A stretch of 64,000 nucleotides of DNA, taken from positions 62,001 to 126,000 of the forward strand of contig NZ_JAVHZV010000027.1 of NCBI RefSeq assembly GCF_031119625.1, read 5' to 3'. A model generated the notes under the pieces. That model was not told where the DNA came from. It searched no databases and worked only from the letters and a program-made list of their open reading frames with translations. This DNA comes from Pseudomonas sp. G34 (lineage in GTDB: Bacteria; Pseudomonadota; Gammaproteobacteria; Pseudomonadales; Pseudomonadaceae). Both the position numbers and the translations under genes were made by a program. Positions 46,597 to 57,848 of this stretch are shown here, piece by piece; the stretch's first letter is position 1; every line of letters starts with the position of its first letter.

Positions 46597-47046
46597 TCAG
46601 TCGACCAGGGTCAGCGCACCCTTCATCAGCGCGGCATGGCCGGGGAAGGAGCAGAAGAACTCATAGCTGCCGGCAGCATCCAGCTTGCTGACATCGAAGG
46701 TCACCGAGTCGGACTCGCCGCCACCGATCAGCTTGGTGTGGGCGATCACCCGGGCGTCGTCGGGCTTCAGGTAATCCTTGTCGACGCCAGCTGCGATGCC
46801 GTCGGTGCTGATGCCCTGAACGTCTGCGCTCTTGGCCACCACCAGGTTGTGGCCCATCACGTGCTTGGGCAGGTTGCCGACGTGCTTGAGGTCGATGGTG
46901 AAGGTCTTGCAGCTCTTGCTGACCTTGATCTCCTTGGTATCGAAGGTCATCTGGTCGGTGGAATGCACCTCCACCGAACATTCGGCGGCCAACAGCGGCG
47001 CACTGACCAGGGCCAGCACGGAGGCGACGACAAACTTGCGAATCAT
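46597..47046 (-). CDS. azu: azurin precursor (blue copper protein)
   Basis: A 149-residue precursor with a 20-residue signal (LVSAPLLA-AECS). In the 129-residue mature protein the copper ligands fall at exactly the classical numbers: His46 (KHVMGH), Cys112, His117 and Met121 (FFCSFPGHAALM). Cys3-Cys26 disulfide partners are present. It carries electrons in the periplasm, for example to respiratory nitrite reductase or cytochrome oxidase. Single gene with its own terminator. Confidence 0.97.
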   Translation of the reverse strand: MIRKFVVASVLALVSAPLLAAECSVEVHSTDQMTFDTKEIKVSKSCKTFTIDLKHVGNLPKHVMGHNLVVAKSADVQGISTDGIAAGVDKDYLKPDDARVIAHTKLIGGGESDSVTFDVSKLDAAGSYEFFCSFPGHAALMKGALTLVD

Positions 47047-47111
47047 GGGAGTCTCCTTGGCAGTAAATACGTTCACAGCCTGCAGGGTGCCCTATCACGC
47101 CCGCATTTCCC

Positions 47112-47125
47112 ATGACCTGAGGCAA
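47112..47125 (-). promoter_or_regulatory. weak ANR/Dnr-like site upstream of azu
   Basis: On the minus strand, TTGCCTCAGGTCAT lies about 72 bases upstream of the azu ATG. It keeps the TTG...TCA core of the ANR box (TTGAT-N4-ATCAA) but misses four other positions. Azurin of P. aeruginosa is known to be controlled by ANR; this site is only a possibility. Confidence 0.25.
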
Positions 47126-47242
47126 CAGACCGCAGGCAGCCAATAGGCCATCCACAAAGACTATCGAGGTCATCCACACAAACAAGCGGCCAAACGGGCG
47201 CCCAGGCCCTACGCTGTGCCCAGGTTCAAAAAGGAGAAGACC

Positions 47243-47314
47243 ATGACCCTCATCGATAGCCTGCAGCACTGGTTCGCCGCTTATGCACAGGGCGCGAGCG
47301 GCAGCGCCAGTTAG
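47243..47314 (+). CDS. possible 23-residue peptide
   Basis: ATG to TAG, encoding MTLIDSLQHWFAAYAQGASG plus SAS, with an excellent ribosome site (AAGGAGAAGACC) before the ATG. The first 15 residues would form an amphipathic helix. There is no homology I can name, and no downstream gene on the same strand that it could lead. It may be a real small protein or a remnant. Confidence 0.35.
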   Translation: MTLIDSLQHWFAAYAQGASGSAS

Positions 47315-47350
47315 GTCGCGCCAGACAAGCAGCGGCCGCCGCGTTATACC

Positions 47351-48075
<725 letters not shown>

Positions 48076-48079
<4 letters not shown>

Positions 48080-48948
48080 GCCACTTCCTCCTCGTCCGCG
48101 CCGAGGTAGGCAGCGATCACTTTCGGGTCGTTCTTGATGGCGTCCGGGCCGCCCTGGGCGATCACCAGCCCATGGTCGAGGACGATGATGTGGTCGCTGA
48201 TGCTCATCACCATGCCCATATCGTGCTCGATCAGCAGCACGGTCAGGCCGTGCTCGTCGCGCAGCAGGCGGATGATCTTGCTCAGCGCGTGGGTTTCCGA
48301 GGGGTTGAGGCCGGCCGCTGGTTCGTCCAGGCAGATCAGCTCCGGGCCGGTACACATGGCCCGGGCGATCTCCAGGCGGCGCTGCTGGCCATAGGAAAGC
48401 TCGCCGGCCAGGTGGTTGGCCTGCGCCACCAGATCGACCACTTCCAGCCAGTAGAAGGCGGTGTCCAACAGCTTGTTCTCGGCACGCCGGTAACCGGGCG
48501 TGTTGAGCACGCCCTTGATCAGGCTGCGCTCGGCGAGCATGTGCTGGGCCACCAGCAGGTTTTCCAGCACGGTCATTTCCTTGAACAGGCGAATGTTCTG
48601 GAAGGTGCGCGCCAGGCCCGCCCGGTTGACCAGGTGGGTGCCACCGAACATCTTGTACCAGAGCCGCGAGCCTAACTGCCGGGGCTTGATGAAATCGTCC
48701 GCGGCGAAGGGTTCGCCGAGAATCTGGATCACATCGGTCTGCCGGCCCTGGGCGTTGAGCATGATCTTGCCGCCAGTGGCCGAGTAGAAGCCGGTCAGGC
48801 AGTTGAACACCGTGGTCTTGCCGGCGCCGTTGGGGCCGATCAGCGCCGAGATGGAATTGCGCTGGATCGAGAAGTTGACGTCGCTGAGCGCCTTGATGCC
48901 GCCGAAGTGCATCATCAGGCCGTCGACCGAGAGGATCTTGTCGCTCAT
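48076..48948 (-). CDS. braF: branched-chain amino acid ABC transporter ATPase LivG/BraF
   Basis: A 290-residue ATPase with Walker A GPNGAGKTT, signature LSYGQQRRLEIARAM and Walker B LICLDEPAAGLNP. It has the long insert between Walker A and signature typical of LivG. Both ends overlap neighbours by four bases, so the permease and ATPases are translated together. Confidence 0.95.
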
Positions 48949-50219
48949 GGCGCGACTCCTTTACGCGGGGCGATGCCGATGCGGTTGATGCGAATCAGCC
49001 CGCGCGGTCGCCAGATCATCATCACCACCATCAGCACGCCGAACAGCAGCACGCGGTAGTCGGCGAAGCTGCGCAGCAGCTCCGGGGCGATGGTCAGCAC
49101 GAAGGCGGCGATCACCACGCCCACCGTCGAGCCCATGCCGCCGAGCACCACGATGGCGAGAATCAGCGCCGACTCGAAGAAGGTGAACGAGGTCGGGTTG
49201 ACGAAGCCCTGGTAGGTGGCGAAGAACACCCCGGCGATGCCCGCCGTGGAGGCGCCGAGCATGAACGCCGAGAGCTTGACCAGCACGTGGTTAAGGCCCA
49301 TGGAGCGGCAGGCGATTTCGTCCTCGCGCAGCGCTTCCCAGGCGCGGCCGACCGGCATGCGGGTCAGCCGATGCTTGACGTAGAGCACCAGCAAGACCAC
49401 CAGCACCAGCACCGCGTAGATGAACAGGAACTTCATGTTGGGGTTGTAGGCCACGCCAAAGTACTCGTGGTACGGCACGCCACCGTCCTTGGCGCGGCGG
49501 GCGAACTCCAGGCCGAAGAAGGTCGGCGCCGGCGCGCTCATGCCGTTGGGGCCGCCGGTGACCTCCAGCCAGTTGGTCAGCACCAGGCGGATGATCTCGC
49601 CGAAGCCCAGGGTGACGATGGCCAGGTAATCGCCGTGCATCCTCAGCACCGGGAAGCCCAATATCATCCCCGCGAAGGCCGCCATCAGCGCCGCCAGCGG
49701 CAGCAGGCTCCAGAAGCCCAGGCCCAGGTATTCGTAGCCCATGGTCAGGCCGTAGGCACCGATGGCGTAGAAGCCCACGAAGCCCAGGTCGAGCAAGCCG
49801 GCCAGGCCCACCACGATGTTCAGGCCGAGGCCGAGCAGCACGTAGATCAGGCCGAGGATGATCACCGTCAGCAGGTACTTGTTGGCGAAGAATGGAAAGA
49901 TGATCGCCAGCAGGATCAGCCCCGGAATGATCCAGCGCATGCGCGACACATAGCCCGGCGGCTGCACGCCGACGCCACCACCGGAGCGCTCGAAGCCCTC
50001 CAGCACCACGCGCCCGCGGGAAGTCTGCAGGAACAGGCTGAGCAGCAGGCGGCCGACCATCACCGCACCGACCATCCAGGCCACGCGGTCGAATTGCGGG
50101 GTGAAGTCGTAGCCCTTGAGCACCACGCCCACCACCGGGCCGAACACGATCAGGGCGATCAACCCGGCCATCAGCGCATCGACCAGGCTCTTTTTCACAT
50201 CGATAGAAGTCGTACTCAC
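48945..50219 (-). CDS. braE: branched-chain amino acid ABC transporter permease LivM/BraE
   Basis: A 424-residue permease with about 10 membrane segments. The first about 90 residues are the N-terminal extension seen in gammaproteobacterial LivM. The conserved VGLAGLLDLGFVGFYAIGAYG and the cytoplasmic loop RVGRAWEALREDEIA-type (here MPVGRAWEALREDEIACRSMG) contact the ATPase. The start is GTG at 50219 with AAGGTG eight bases upstream. Confidence 0.94.
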   Translation of the reverse strand: MSTTSIDVKKSLVDALMAGLIALIVFGPVVGVVLKGYDFTPQFDRVAWMVGAVMVGRLLLSLFLQTSRGRVVLEGFERSGGGVGVQPPGYVSRMRWIIPGLILLAIIFPFFANKYLLTVIILGLIYVLLGLGLNIVVGLAGLLDLGFVGFYAIGAYGLTMGYEYLGLGFWSLLPLAALMAAFAGMILGFPVLRMHGDYLAIVTLGFGEIIRLVLTNWLEVTGGPNGMSAPAPTFFGLEFARRAKDGGVPYHEYFGVAYNPNMKFLFIYAVLVLVVLLVLYVKHRLTRMPVGRAWEALREDEIACRSMGLNHVLVKLSAFMLGASTAGIAGVFFATYQGFVNPTSFTFFESALILAIVVLGGMGSTVGVVIAAFVLTIAPELLRSFADYRVLLFGVLMVVMMIWRPRGLIRINRIGIAPRKGVAP

Positions 50220-50223
50220 GGCA

Positions 50224-51138
<915 letters not shown>

Positions 51139-51273
51139 TGAAAAATCTCTGAGTCCGTGACGGAAAGAAGCGCGTAGTCGCCAGGCGACCGCAGCAGCCC
51201 CGGCAGGTCATGGCCCGCCGGGTTTGGAGGTGTGTTCACGAGAGGCAGGGCAAGGGAGATGGCGCGGTCATTT

Positions 51274-51318
51274 GTGGCAGCGGGCCATGCCCGCGATTCG
51301 CGCGCACAGCGCGCGACA
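51274..51318. repeat. degenerate REP
   Basis: GTGGCAGCGGGCCATGCCCGCGA followed by a diverged arm GCGCGCACAGCGCGCGACA. Confidence 0.55.
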
Positions 51319-51324
51319 TCAGCT

Positions 51325-51400
51325 GTAGGGTGGACAATGCTCTTCTTGTCCACCATTGCGGTTAAAGCACGGTGGACGAATAAAGCGTCGTCCACCCTAC
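51325..51400. repeat. dispersed repeat A, copy 4
   Basis: GTAGGGTGGACAATGC and GCGTCGTCCACCCTAC are inverted ends with two differences; the inner pair GTCCACC/GGTGGAC is kept. Length 76 bases. Confidence 0.78.
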
Positions 51401-51450
51401 AAACTGAAGCCACTCCCACGCTCACCCTGCCGCTCGAGAGAACCCTTCTC

Positions 51451-52572
51451 TTAAAGCTGCTTGTACTTGCCGTCAGCGCCCCACTGGTACATCACGTAGT
51501 CGGAGACTTTCAGGTCGCCCTTGTCGTCGAACTCCTTCTTGCCCATCACCGTCTGCACCGGGTTGGCCTTCAGCCAGGCAGCGGCCTCGGCGCCATCGGT
51601 GCCCTTGATGCCGGCAAAGGCCGCGGCCACCACCTGCATCGAAGCGTAGGAGTAAAGGGTATAGCCTTCCGGCTCGTAGCCATTGGCGCGGAATTTCTCG
51701 ATCACCGCCTTGCCGTCGGCGATCTGCCGCGGGTCGGCGCCAAAGGTCATAAGCACGCCGTCGACGTACTGCGGGCCGCCGGCGGTGCCGACCATCTCGT
51801 CGGTGACGATGCCGTCGCCGGAGATGAACTTGGCGGTCACGCCCTGCTCGCGCATCTGCCGTACCAGCGGGCCGGCCTCGGCATGCAGGCCACCGAAGTA
51901 CACCACCTCGGCGCCGCTGGCGCGGATCTTGGTGACCAGGGCGTTGAAGTCCTTCTCGCCGCGGGTCAGGCCCTCGTACATCACCTCCTTCACGCCGCGC
52001 TTGTTGAGTTGCGCACGGGTGGCGTCGGCCAGGCCCTGGCCGTAGGTGTCCTTGTCGTGCACCACGGCGATCTTCTTGGCCTTGAGTACATCGACGATGT
52101 AGTCGCCGGCAACGATGCCCTGCTGGTCGTCACGGCCGCACATGCGGAACATCGCGGTCAGGCCGCGCTCGGTCACCTGCGGGTTGGTGGACGCCGGGGT
52201 TACCGCCAGGATGCCTGCCTCGTCATACACCTCGGACGCCGGCATGGTCGACGAGGAACAGAAGTGCCCGATCACCGCCACCACCTTGTCGGCATCGACC
52301 ATCCGGTTGGCCACCGACACCGCCTGCTTCGGCTCGCAGGCGTCATCGCCTTTCACCAGCTTGATCTTCTCGCCGTTGATACCGCCCGCCGCATTGATAT
52401 CCGCTGCCGCCTGCTCGGCACCGCGCCACAACTGGTCACCGAACGCCGCGTTGCCGCCAGTCATCGGCGCACCGACACCAATGGTGATGTCCGCGTGGGT
52501 CAGCGAGGAAAAACCCAGTGCGCCAGTGATCGCGAGCGCCAAGAAACCTTTCTTGAAAGACGTATGAGGCAT
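51451..52572 (-). CDS. braC: branched-chain amino acid ABC transporter binding protein LivK/BraC
   Basis: A 373-residue type I periplasmic binding protein. Signal peptide ends near SSLTHA-DITIGV. The family block GAPMTGGNAAFGDQLWRGAEQAAADINAAGG and the disulfide pair near GDDACEPKQAV are present. AGGAG lies seven bases before the ATG. First gene of braC-D-E-F-G. Confidence 0.95.
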   Translation of the reverse strand: MPHTSFKKGFLALAITGALGFSSLTHADITIGVGAPMTGGNAAFGDQLWRGAEQAAADINAAGGINGEKIKLVKGDDACEPKQAVSVANRMVDADKVVAVIGHFCSSSTMPASEVYDEAGILAVTPASTNPQVTERGLTAMFRMCGRDDQQGIVAGDYIVDVLKAKKIAVVHDKDTYGQGLADATRAQLNKRGVKEVMYEGLTRGEKDFNALVTKIRASGAEVVYFGGLHAEAGPLVRQMREQGVTAKFISGDGIVTDEMVGTAGGPQYVDGVLMTFGADPRQIADGKAVIEKFRANGYEPEGYTLYSYASMQVVAAAFAGIKGTDGAEAAAWLKANPVQTVMGKKEFDDKGDLKVSDYVMYQWGADGKYKQL

Positions 52573-52991
52573 GGACGTGCTCCTGAGGAGTTTTTAGGAT
52601 TGGCCCGCCTGTTGGAGCAAGCGCTATGCCATTCGCACGACCGTTTGAAACTTCTAGACGAAAGTCGCAGTTGACGCCGATGTAACCGCCAATGTCTGGA
52701 GCAATGCGTCACTTTCGATTGAAAAGGCGCCACGTTCACGACAAACCGCTGCCAGTTGCGCACCTTGGTCGCGCAATGCCTCGTCCATGCTGGTGCAACC
52801 ATGGGAAACACTGCCCAACCTTGGGCAGCCCCCTTGGCCGACATCCAAAGTGACCTGTTTGCCTGCCAAGGCTTATTCCAGAGCGGTCTATTCACCTTTC
52901 GGATCGACCTAACCAGCCATTCCTGCCGTTGTAACCGGTAACAGCGTTGCCCCTGCCCTTGCCGAGCCGCGGGCGATGCCGATACGCAGCC
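52573..52991. promoter_or_regulatory. 419-bp region upstream of braC
   Basis: No coding region supported. It must hold the braC promoter on the minus strand. CTGCCCAACCTTGGGCAG at 52811-52828 is a short inverted repeat with 8-base arms and CC centre, a possible operator. Open frames here, such as 52756-52941, have no ribosome site or recognisable product. Confidence 0.5.
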
Positions 52992-53882
52992 CTATTGCGG
53001 CCACTTCACCTCGCCCTTGATCACCTGGGCACTGAGCGCCAGCGAGGACTCATCGGCCAGGCTGGGGAAGCGCTTGCGCATGGCCACGATCAGCTGCGCC
53101 GAGTCCCTGGCCTGCTTCGCCTCTTGCTCGAAGGCCAACAGATACTCGCGGGTCGCGGTAACCGTTTGCGGCGAATCCGGCAGGCTGCCATCGGCATTGG
53201 CCAGGTAATGCCCGGGTACCACGCGGCTAGGCTTCAGCGCGTCGATGGCATCCAGCGTGCCCAGCCAGTCACGGCGCGATTGCACGGTCTGGGTATCAGC
53301 CATCCACACATGGATATTCGCCGACACCGGGATGCCGCCGACCACGGTCTTCAGCGACGGAATCCACACGAAGGTACGCTTGGGCTCCGGCCCGCGAATC
53401 TCCAGCACCTGGCCATCCACGGTCAGTTTCGGCTCGCTCAGCGCCTGCGGTACCACCAGCGTCTGCGGCGCGTTGCCCGCCATGATCGGCCCCCAGTGGG
53501 CCAGCTTGCCGTCCTTGCTCGCTTCGATGGCGGCCACCGTCTCGGCAGTGGCGACGATCTTCGCGTCCGGGAAGGCGCGCTGGATCACATCCAGCCCGAA
53601 GTAATAATCCGGGTCGCTGTGGCTGATGTACACGGTGGTCAGCTTCTTGCCGGTCGCGCGCACCTTCTCGACCAGCGCCTGGGCATCGTCACGCTGGAAC
53701 TGCGCATCGATCAGCACCGCCTCGGTCGGCCCGGAGACGATCTGCGCCGACACCGGGAAAATCGACTTGGCACCGGGGTTGTAAATATCCAGCTTCAACG
53801 GCTCAGCCGCCAGCACCTGGCCGGCCCCGGCCAGCACGGCACCGCCTAACAACAAAGGGCGCAACAGACGTAAAGCATTCAT
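52992..53882 (-). CDS. exported metallo-beta-lactamase-fold protein with altered metal motif
   Basis: A 296-residue protein with a signal peptide (GAVLAGAGQVLA-AEPL). The MBL fold is clear: VLIDAQFQRDDAQALVE and VYISHSDPDYYFG. But the HxHxDH metal motif is changed: His88 remains, the second His is Asp90, Asp92 remains, and the last His is Tyr93. The later PGHYL is retained. A related group of MBL proteins shares SDPDYYFG, so this may be a distinct functional subfamily rather than decay. Start ATG 53882. Confidence 0.75.
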   Translation of the reverse strand: MNALRLLRPLLLGGAVLAGAGQVLAAEPLKLDIYNPGAKSIFPVSAQIVSGPTEAVLIDAQFQRDDAQALVEKVRATGKKLTTVYISHSDPDYYFGLDVIQRAFPDAKIVATAETVAAIEASKDGKLAHWGPIMAGNAPQTLVVPQALSEPKLTVDGQVLEIRGPEPKRTFVWIPSLKTVVGGIPVSANIHVWMADTQTVQSRRDWLGTLDAIDALKPSRVVPGHYLANADGSLPDSPQTVTATREYLLAFEQEAKQARDSAQLIVAMRKRFPSLADESSLALSAQVIKGEVKWPQ

Positions 53883-54128
53883 GGCATGGCCTCACAAGGG
53901 AAAGTGCGGGCCATCATAGAGAAGCAGATAGGTTCGAAATACGGCCTGATGCGCAATGCTTTGTTGCGTGTTTCAGCCCAATCGAGCATCCATTTAGCGG
54001 TTTGCTGGCGCCACCGGTGATGACTGCAACCTGCGCAAAGCAAACACATCCAGCAACGGTCTGCTTATGGCAGCCGCCAATCCAGCCCCTTTACTGAGGC
54101 GATTGTCGCCATCGAATGGAACCTAACC

Positions 54129-55499
54129 ATGCGCAGCCCACTGCATTGTCTTCTTCCTGCCCTGCTGCTCTCGATCGCCCCCACTATCCATGGGCAAACC
54201 CACGATCTGCTGATCGAAAATGCTCAGGTGATGACCCTCGACCCGACGCTGGGTGACTTGCGTGAGACAGACGTGCTGCTGCGTGACGGCCGCATCGCCG
54301 AGATCGGGCAGCGGCTGACAGTCACTGACGTCGAGCGCATCGACGCGCGGGGTATGCTGCTATTGCCCGGCCTGGTCGACACCCATACTCACCTCTGGCT
54401 CAGCGCCGCGCGCGGGCAGTTTCGCAATACCCCGCAAACCGACTACTTCCTGTTGAAAAAACACCTGGCGCGCCACTACAGCCCCGAAGACATCCGCATC
54501 GGCACCTATTTTGGCGCGGTGGAAACCCTGGCTTCGGGCGTAACCACAACGGTCGACTTCTTTCATAACCTGCGTGGCCCGGAGCACTGGGAGGCAGCCA
54601 GGCAGGCACTGCTGGAAAGTGGCATTCGAGCGCGCCTGCTGTACGGCGCGCACGATGACCTGAAGGCTGAGCAATCCATTGATCTCGAACATCTGGCCGA
54701 GGTCGCCGCACAACCGGCCCAGGGCAACCTGACGCTCGGTCTCGGCTGGCGAGGCGTAGGTGAGGGTGCTCCGGCAACGCTACAAACGGGCCGTCGCGAA
54801 ATCGAGGCCGCGCGATCACTCGGCCTGCCAATAGCGGTTCATTCAGGCGGTGCTCGCAACGCCGCGCTTATCGACAGCGGCCTGCTTGGCGAGGACGTGC
54901 AGATCATCCACGCCACCGCAGCCACGAACGCTCAGGTGGCGTCCTTTCGCGCGGCCGGCAGCTCGCTGTCACTGACCCCGATCACCGAACACCGGGTCGG
55001 CTACGGCCTGACCCTATTGAGCGATTACGCGGCGGTCGGGCGCCTTGGCCTTGGTATAGACGGCCCGGCGCTCGCGGGTAGTGCCGACCTCTTCGCCAAC
55101 ATGCGGCTGCTGGCATTGACCGAGTCCGCCGCCAACAAGGCCGAGACGGCCATCGAGCCGCGGCGCATCCTTGAACTGGCGACTCTGGAGGCCGCCCGCT
55201 CGATCGGCATGGACAAGGAAATCGGCTCGATAACCCCCGGCAAACGCGCCGACCTGATCCTGCTGGACCTCAACGCCCTCAACATGGCCTCCCCCGGCAC
55301 CAACGACCCCGCTGCCCTGGTGGTCTATTCGGCCACCACCGCCAACGTCGACACGGTGATCGTCAATGGCGTACCGCTCAAACGAGGCGGCCAGCTGATC
55401 GGCGTGGACGTGCCGCAGGTACTCGAACGAGCCCAAACCTCTATCAGCGCCATCCTGAACCGTGCCGGTGGACTGCCGGAGGTCAAGCCAAAGCTCTAG
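54129..55499 (+). CDS. exported amidohydrolase (TrzN/AtzB-like fold)
   Basis: A 456-residue metal-dependent hydrolase with a signal peptide (LLPALLLSIAPTIHG). The metal ligands appear in order: HTH in GLVDTHTHLWLSA, His in PIAVHSGGARN, His in IIHATAATN, and Asp in LGIDGPALAG. The C-terminal composite beta-sandwich strand GKRADLILLDL is typical of the ATZ/TRZ and guanine deaminase group. Periplasmic location is unusual for this group. Substrate unknown. Followed by a repeat-rich gap. Confidence 0.82.
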   Translation: MRSPLHCLLPALLLSIAPTIHGQTHDLLIENAQVMTLDPTLGDLRETDVLLRDGRIAEIGQRLTVTDVERIDARGMLLLPGLVDTHTHLWLSAARGQFRNTPQTDYFLLKKHLARHYSPEDIRIGTYFGAVETLASGVTTTVDFFHNLRGPEHWEAARQALLESGIRARLLYGAHDDLKAEQSIDLEHLAEVAAQPAQGNLTLGLGWRGVGEGAPATLQTGRREIEAARSLGLPIAVHSGGARNAALIDSGLLGEDVQIIHATAATNAQVASFRAAGSSLSLTPITEHRVGYGLTLLSDYAAVGRLGLGIDGPALAGSADLFANMRLLALTESAANKAETAIEPRRILELATLEAARSIGMDKEIGSITPGKRADLILLDLNALNMASPGTNDPAALVVYSATTANVDTVIVNGVPLKRGGQLIGVDVPQVLERAQTSISAILNRAGGLPEVKPKL

Positions 55500-55508
55500 C
55501 AGGTAGCA

Positions 55509-55548
55509 CGTAGGGTGGACAACGCGAAGCTTGTCCACCATTAGGCTC
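55509..55548. repeat. repeat A, truncated copy 5
   Basis: CGTAGGGTGGACAACGCGAA, then GCTTGTCCACCATTAGGCT. The left end and first inner arm are kept; the right half is missing. Confidence 0.6.
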
Positions 55549-55562
55549 GACGCAATACCTCA

Positions 55563-55700
55563 GGCATACGCCAATCGCCCCTTCAGGAGGCCGAACGGAA
55601 TCGTTGTGTAGAGGACCGGGCGGGCAGCCTTGAGCGGCATGGATGCCGCGAGGGCCCTTGGAGCAATGATGGAGCGAGACCCGGATGCAGGGGCACAGCG
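55563..55700 (-). repeat. dispersed repeat C, copy 1
   Basis: Reverse-complement match to the stretch at about 60555-60690. Shared landmarks include a 24-base identical block (55571-55594 against 60667-60690) and a hairpin GCGGCAT-GG-ATGCCGC at 55634-55649. The latter corresponds to GCGACAT-CC-ATGTCGC at 60626-60641, with both arms changed so that pairing is kept. Confidence 0.65.
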
Positions 55701-55945
55701 GTTTTGCTTAATTTTTTGCGGGGCCGGCCATCCGGCGTTTGAAAAAAGTGAGTCGCCGTAAGGGCGAAACCGGTTTGTAAGTCGATAGAGAGGCGGCGTC
55801 GGAGTGCGATATTCGGCCGCAAAATATGCGTCGCTGCCGATAAAGATTCGCGGGCATGGCCCGCTCCCACAGGTGGTGCTCTCACAACTTCCGTTCCTAG
55901 AGCTTGACTCCAGGCCGGAGTGCAACCCCGGTTTCGGGGCACCAA

Positions 55946-55972
55946 TAAAAAGGCCGATCATCTGATCGGCCC
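55946..55972 (-). terminator. terminator of bauABC
   Basis: GGCCGATCA, loop TC, TGATCGGCC, followed on the minus strand by TTTTTATT. It lies 22 bases after the bauC stop. Confidence 0.85.
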
Positions 55973-55993
55973 TTTCATTTACCTCACCCCACC

Positions 55994-57493
<1,500 letters not shown>

Positions 57494-57560
57494 TGAGTCC
57501 TCCGAATGTTGCTCGCTTGGCCGACAGCGACGCACGCGGCTGCCGCCGGGGATGGGTTTG

Positions 57561-57848
57561 TCACTTGAGTTCGGTTTCGACGAAGACCACTTCGTGGTCG
57601 CTGGCGTTGACCACGTTGTGCTCGACGCCCGCCTTGCGGAAGTAGCTCTGCCCGGCGACCAGCGCCGCGCGCTTGTCGCCTTCCGGGGTTTCCAGCAGCA
57701 GGGTGCCGTCGGTCATCGGCACCACCACGTAGTCATGAGCATGGCGGTGGCGCCCGGTTTCGGCGCCTGGCGCGAAGCGCCATTCGGTGACGATCACCTC
57801 GTCGTTATCCACCTGCACGGTGGCCACCGCCTGCTGCCGGCCGGCCAT
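57561..57848 (-). CDS. bauB: small cupin protein (BauB)
   Basis: A 95-residue single-domain cupin. Metal-site motif 1 is ETGRHRHAHDYVVVPMTDG and motif 2 includes HNVVNASDHEVVF. Its ATG overlaps the bauA stop by one base, so it is co-translated. P. aeruginosa carries the same cupin between bauA and bauC; its exact role is not settled. Confidence 0.85.
   Translation of the reverse strand: MAGRQQAVATVQVDNDEVIVTEWRFAPGAETGRHRHAHDYVVVPMTDGTLLLETPEGDKRAALVAGQSYFRKAGVEHNVVNASDHEVVFVETELK

Larger units (their letters stand above)
51139..51450. repeat. braC-braD gap holding a REP and repeat A copy
   Basis: The gap contains the braD ribosome site at its left end, a REP-like palindrome at 51274-51318, and repeat A copy 4 at 51325-51400. 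In transcripts of the bra operon the paired elements would form stable hairpins between the binding-protein gene and the permease genes. Confidence 0.7.
55500..55993. repeat. repeat-rich gap: repeat A fragment, repeat C copy 1, half REP
   Basis: Holds a half-copy of repeat A (55509-55548), repeat C in reverse orientation (about 55563-55700), further related hairpin-rich sequence to 55845, a half REP (55846-55871), and the bauC terminator (55946-55972). No gene supported; the open frame across 55560-55961 is a repeat-derived artefact. Confidence 0.65.

Noticed and set aside
47112..47125. A confident ANR box for azu
   Set aside because: Only the TTG and TCA cores match; listed at low confidence.
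52654..52869. 71-residue minus-strand frame upstream of braC
   Set aside because: No ribosome site, no recognisable product, and likely promoter DNA.
55560..55961. Two open frames in the gap before bauC
   Set aside because: They translate repeat C; the partner frame at 60425-60728 resembles them only because the DNA is repeated.
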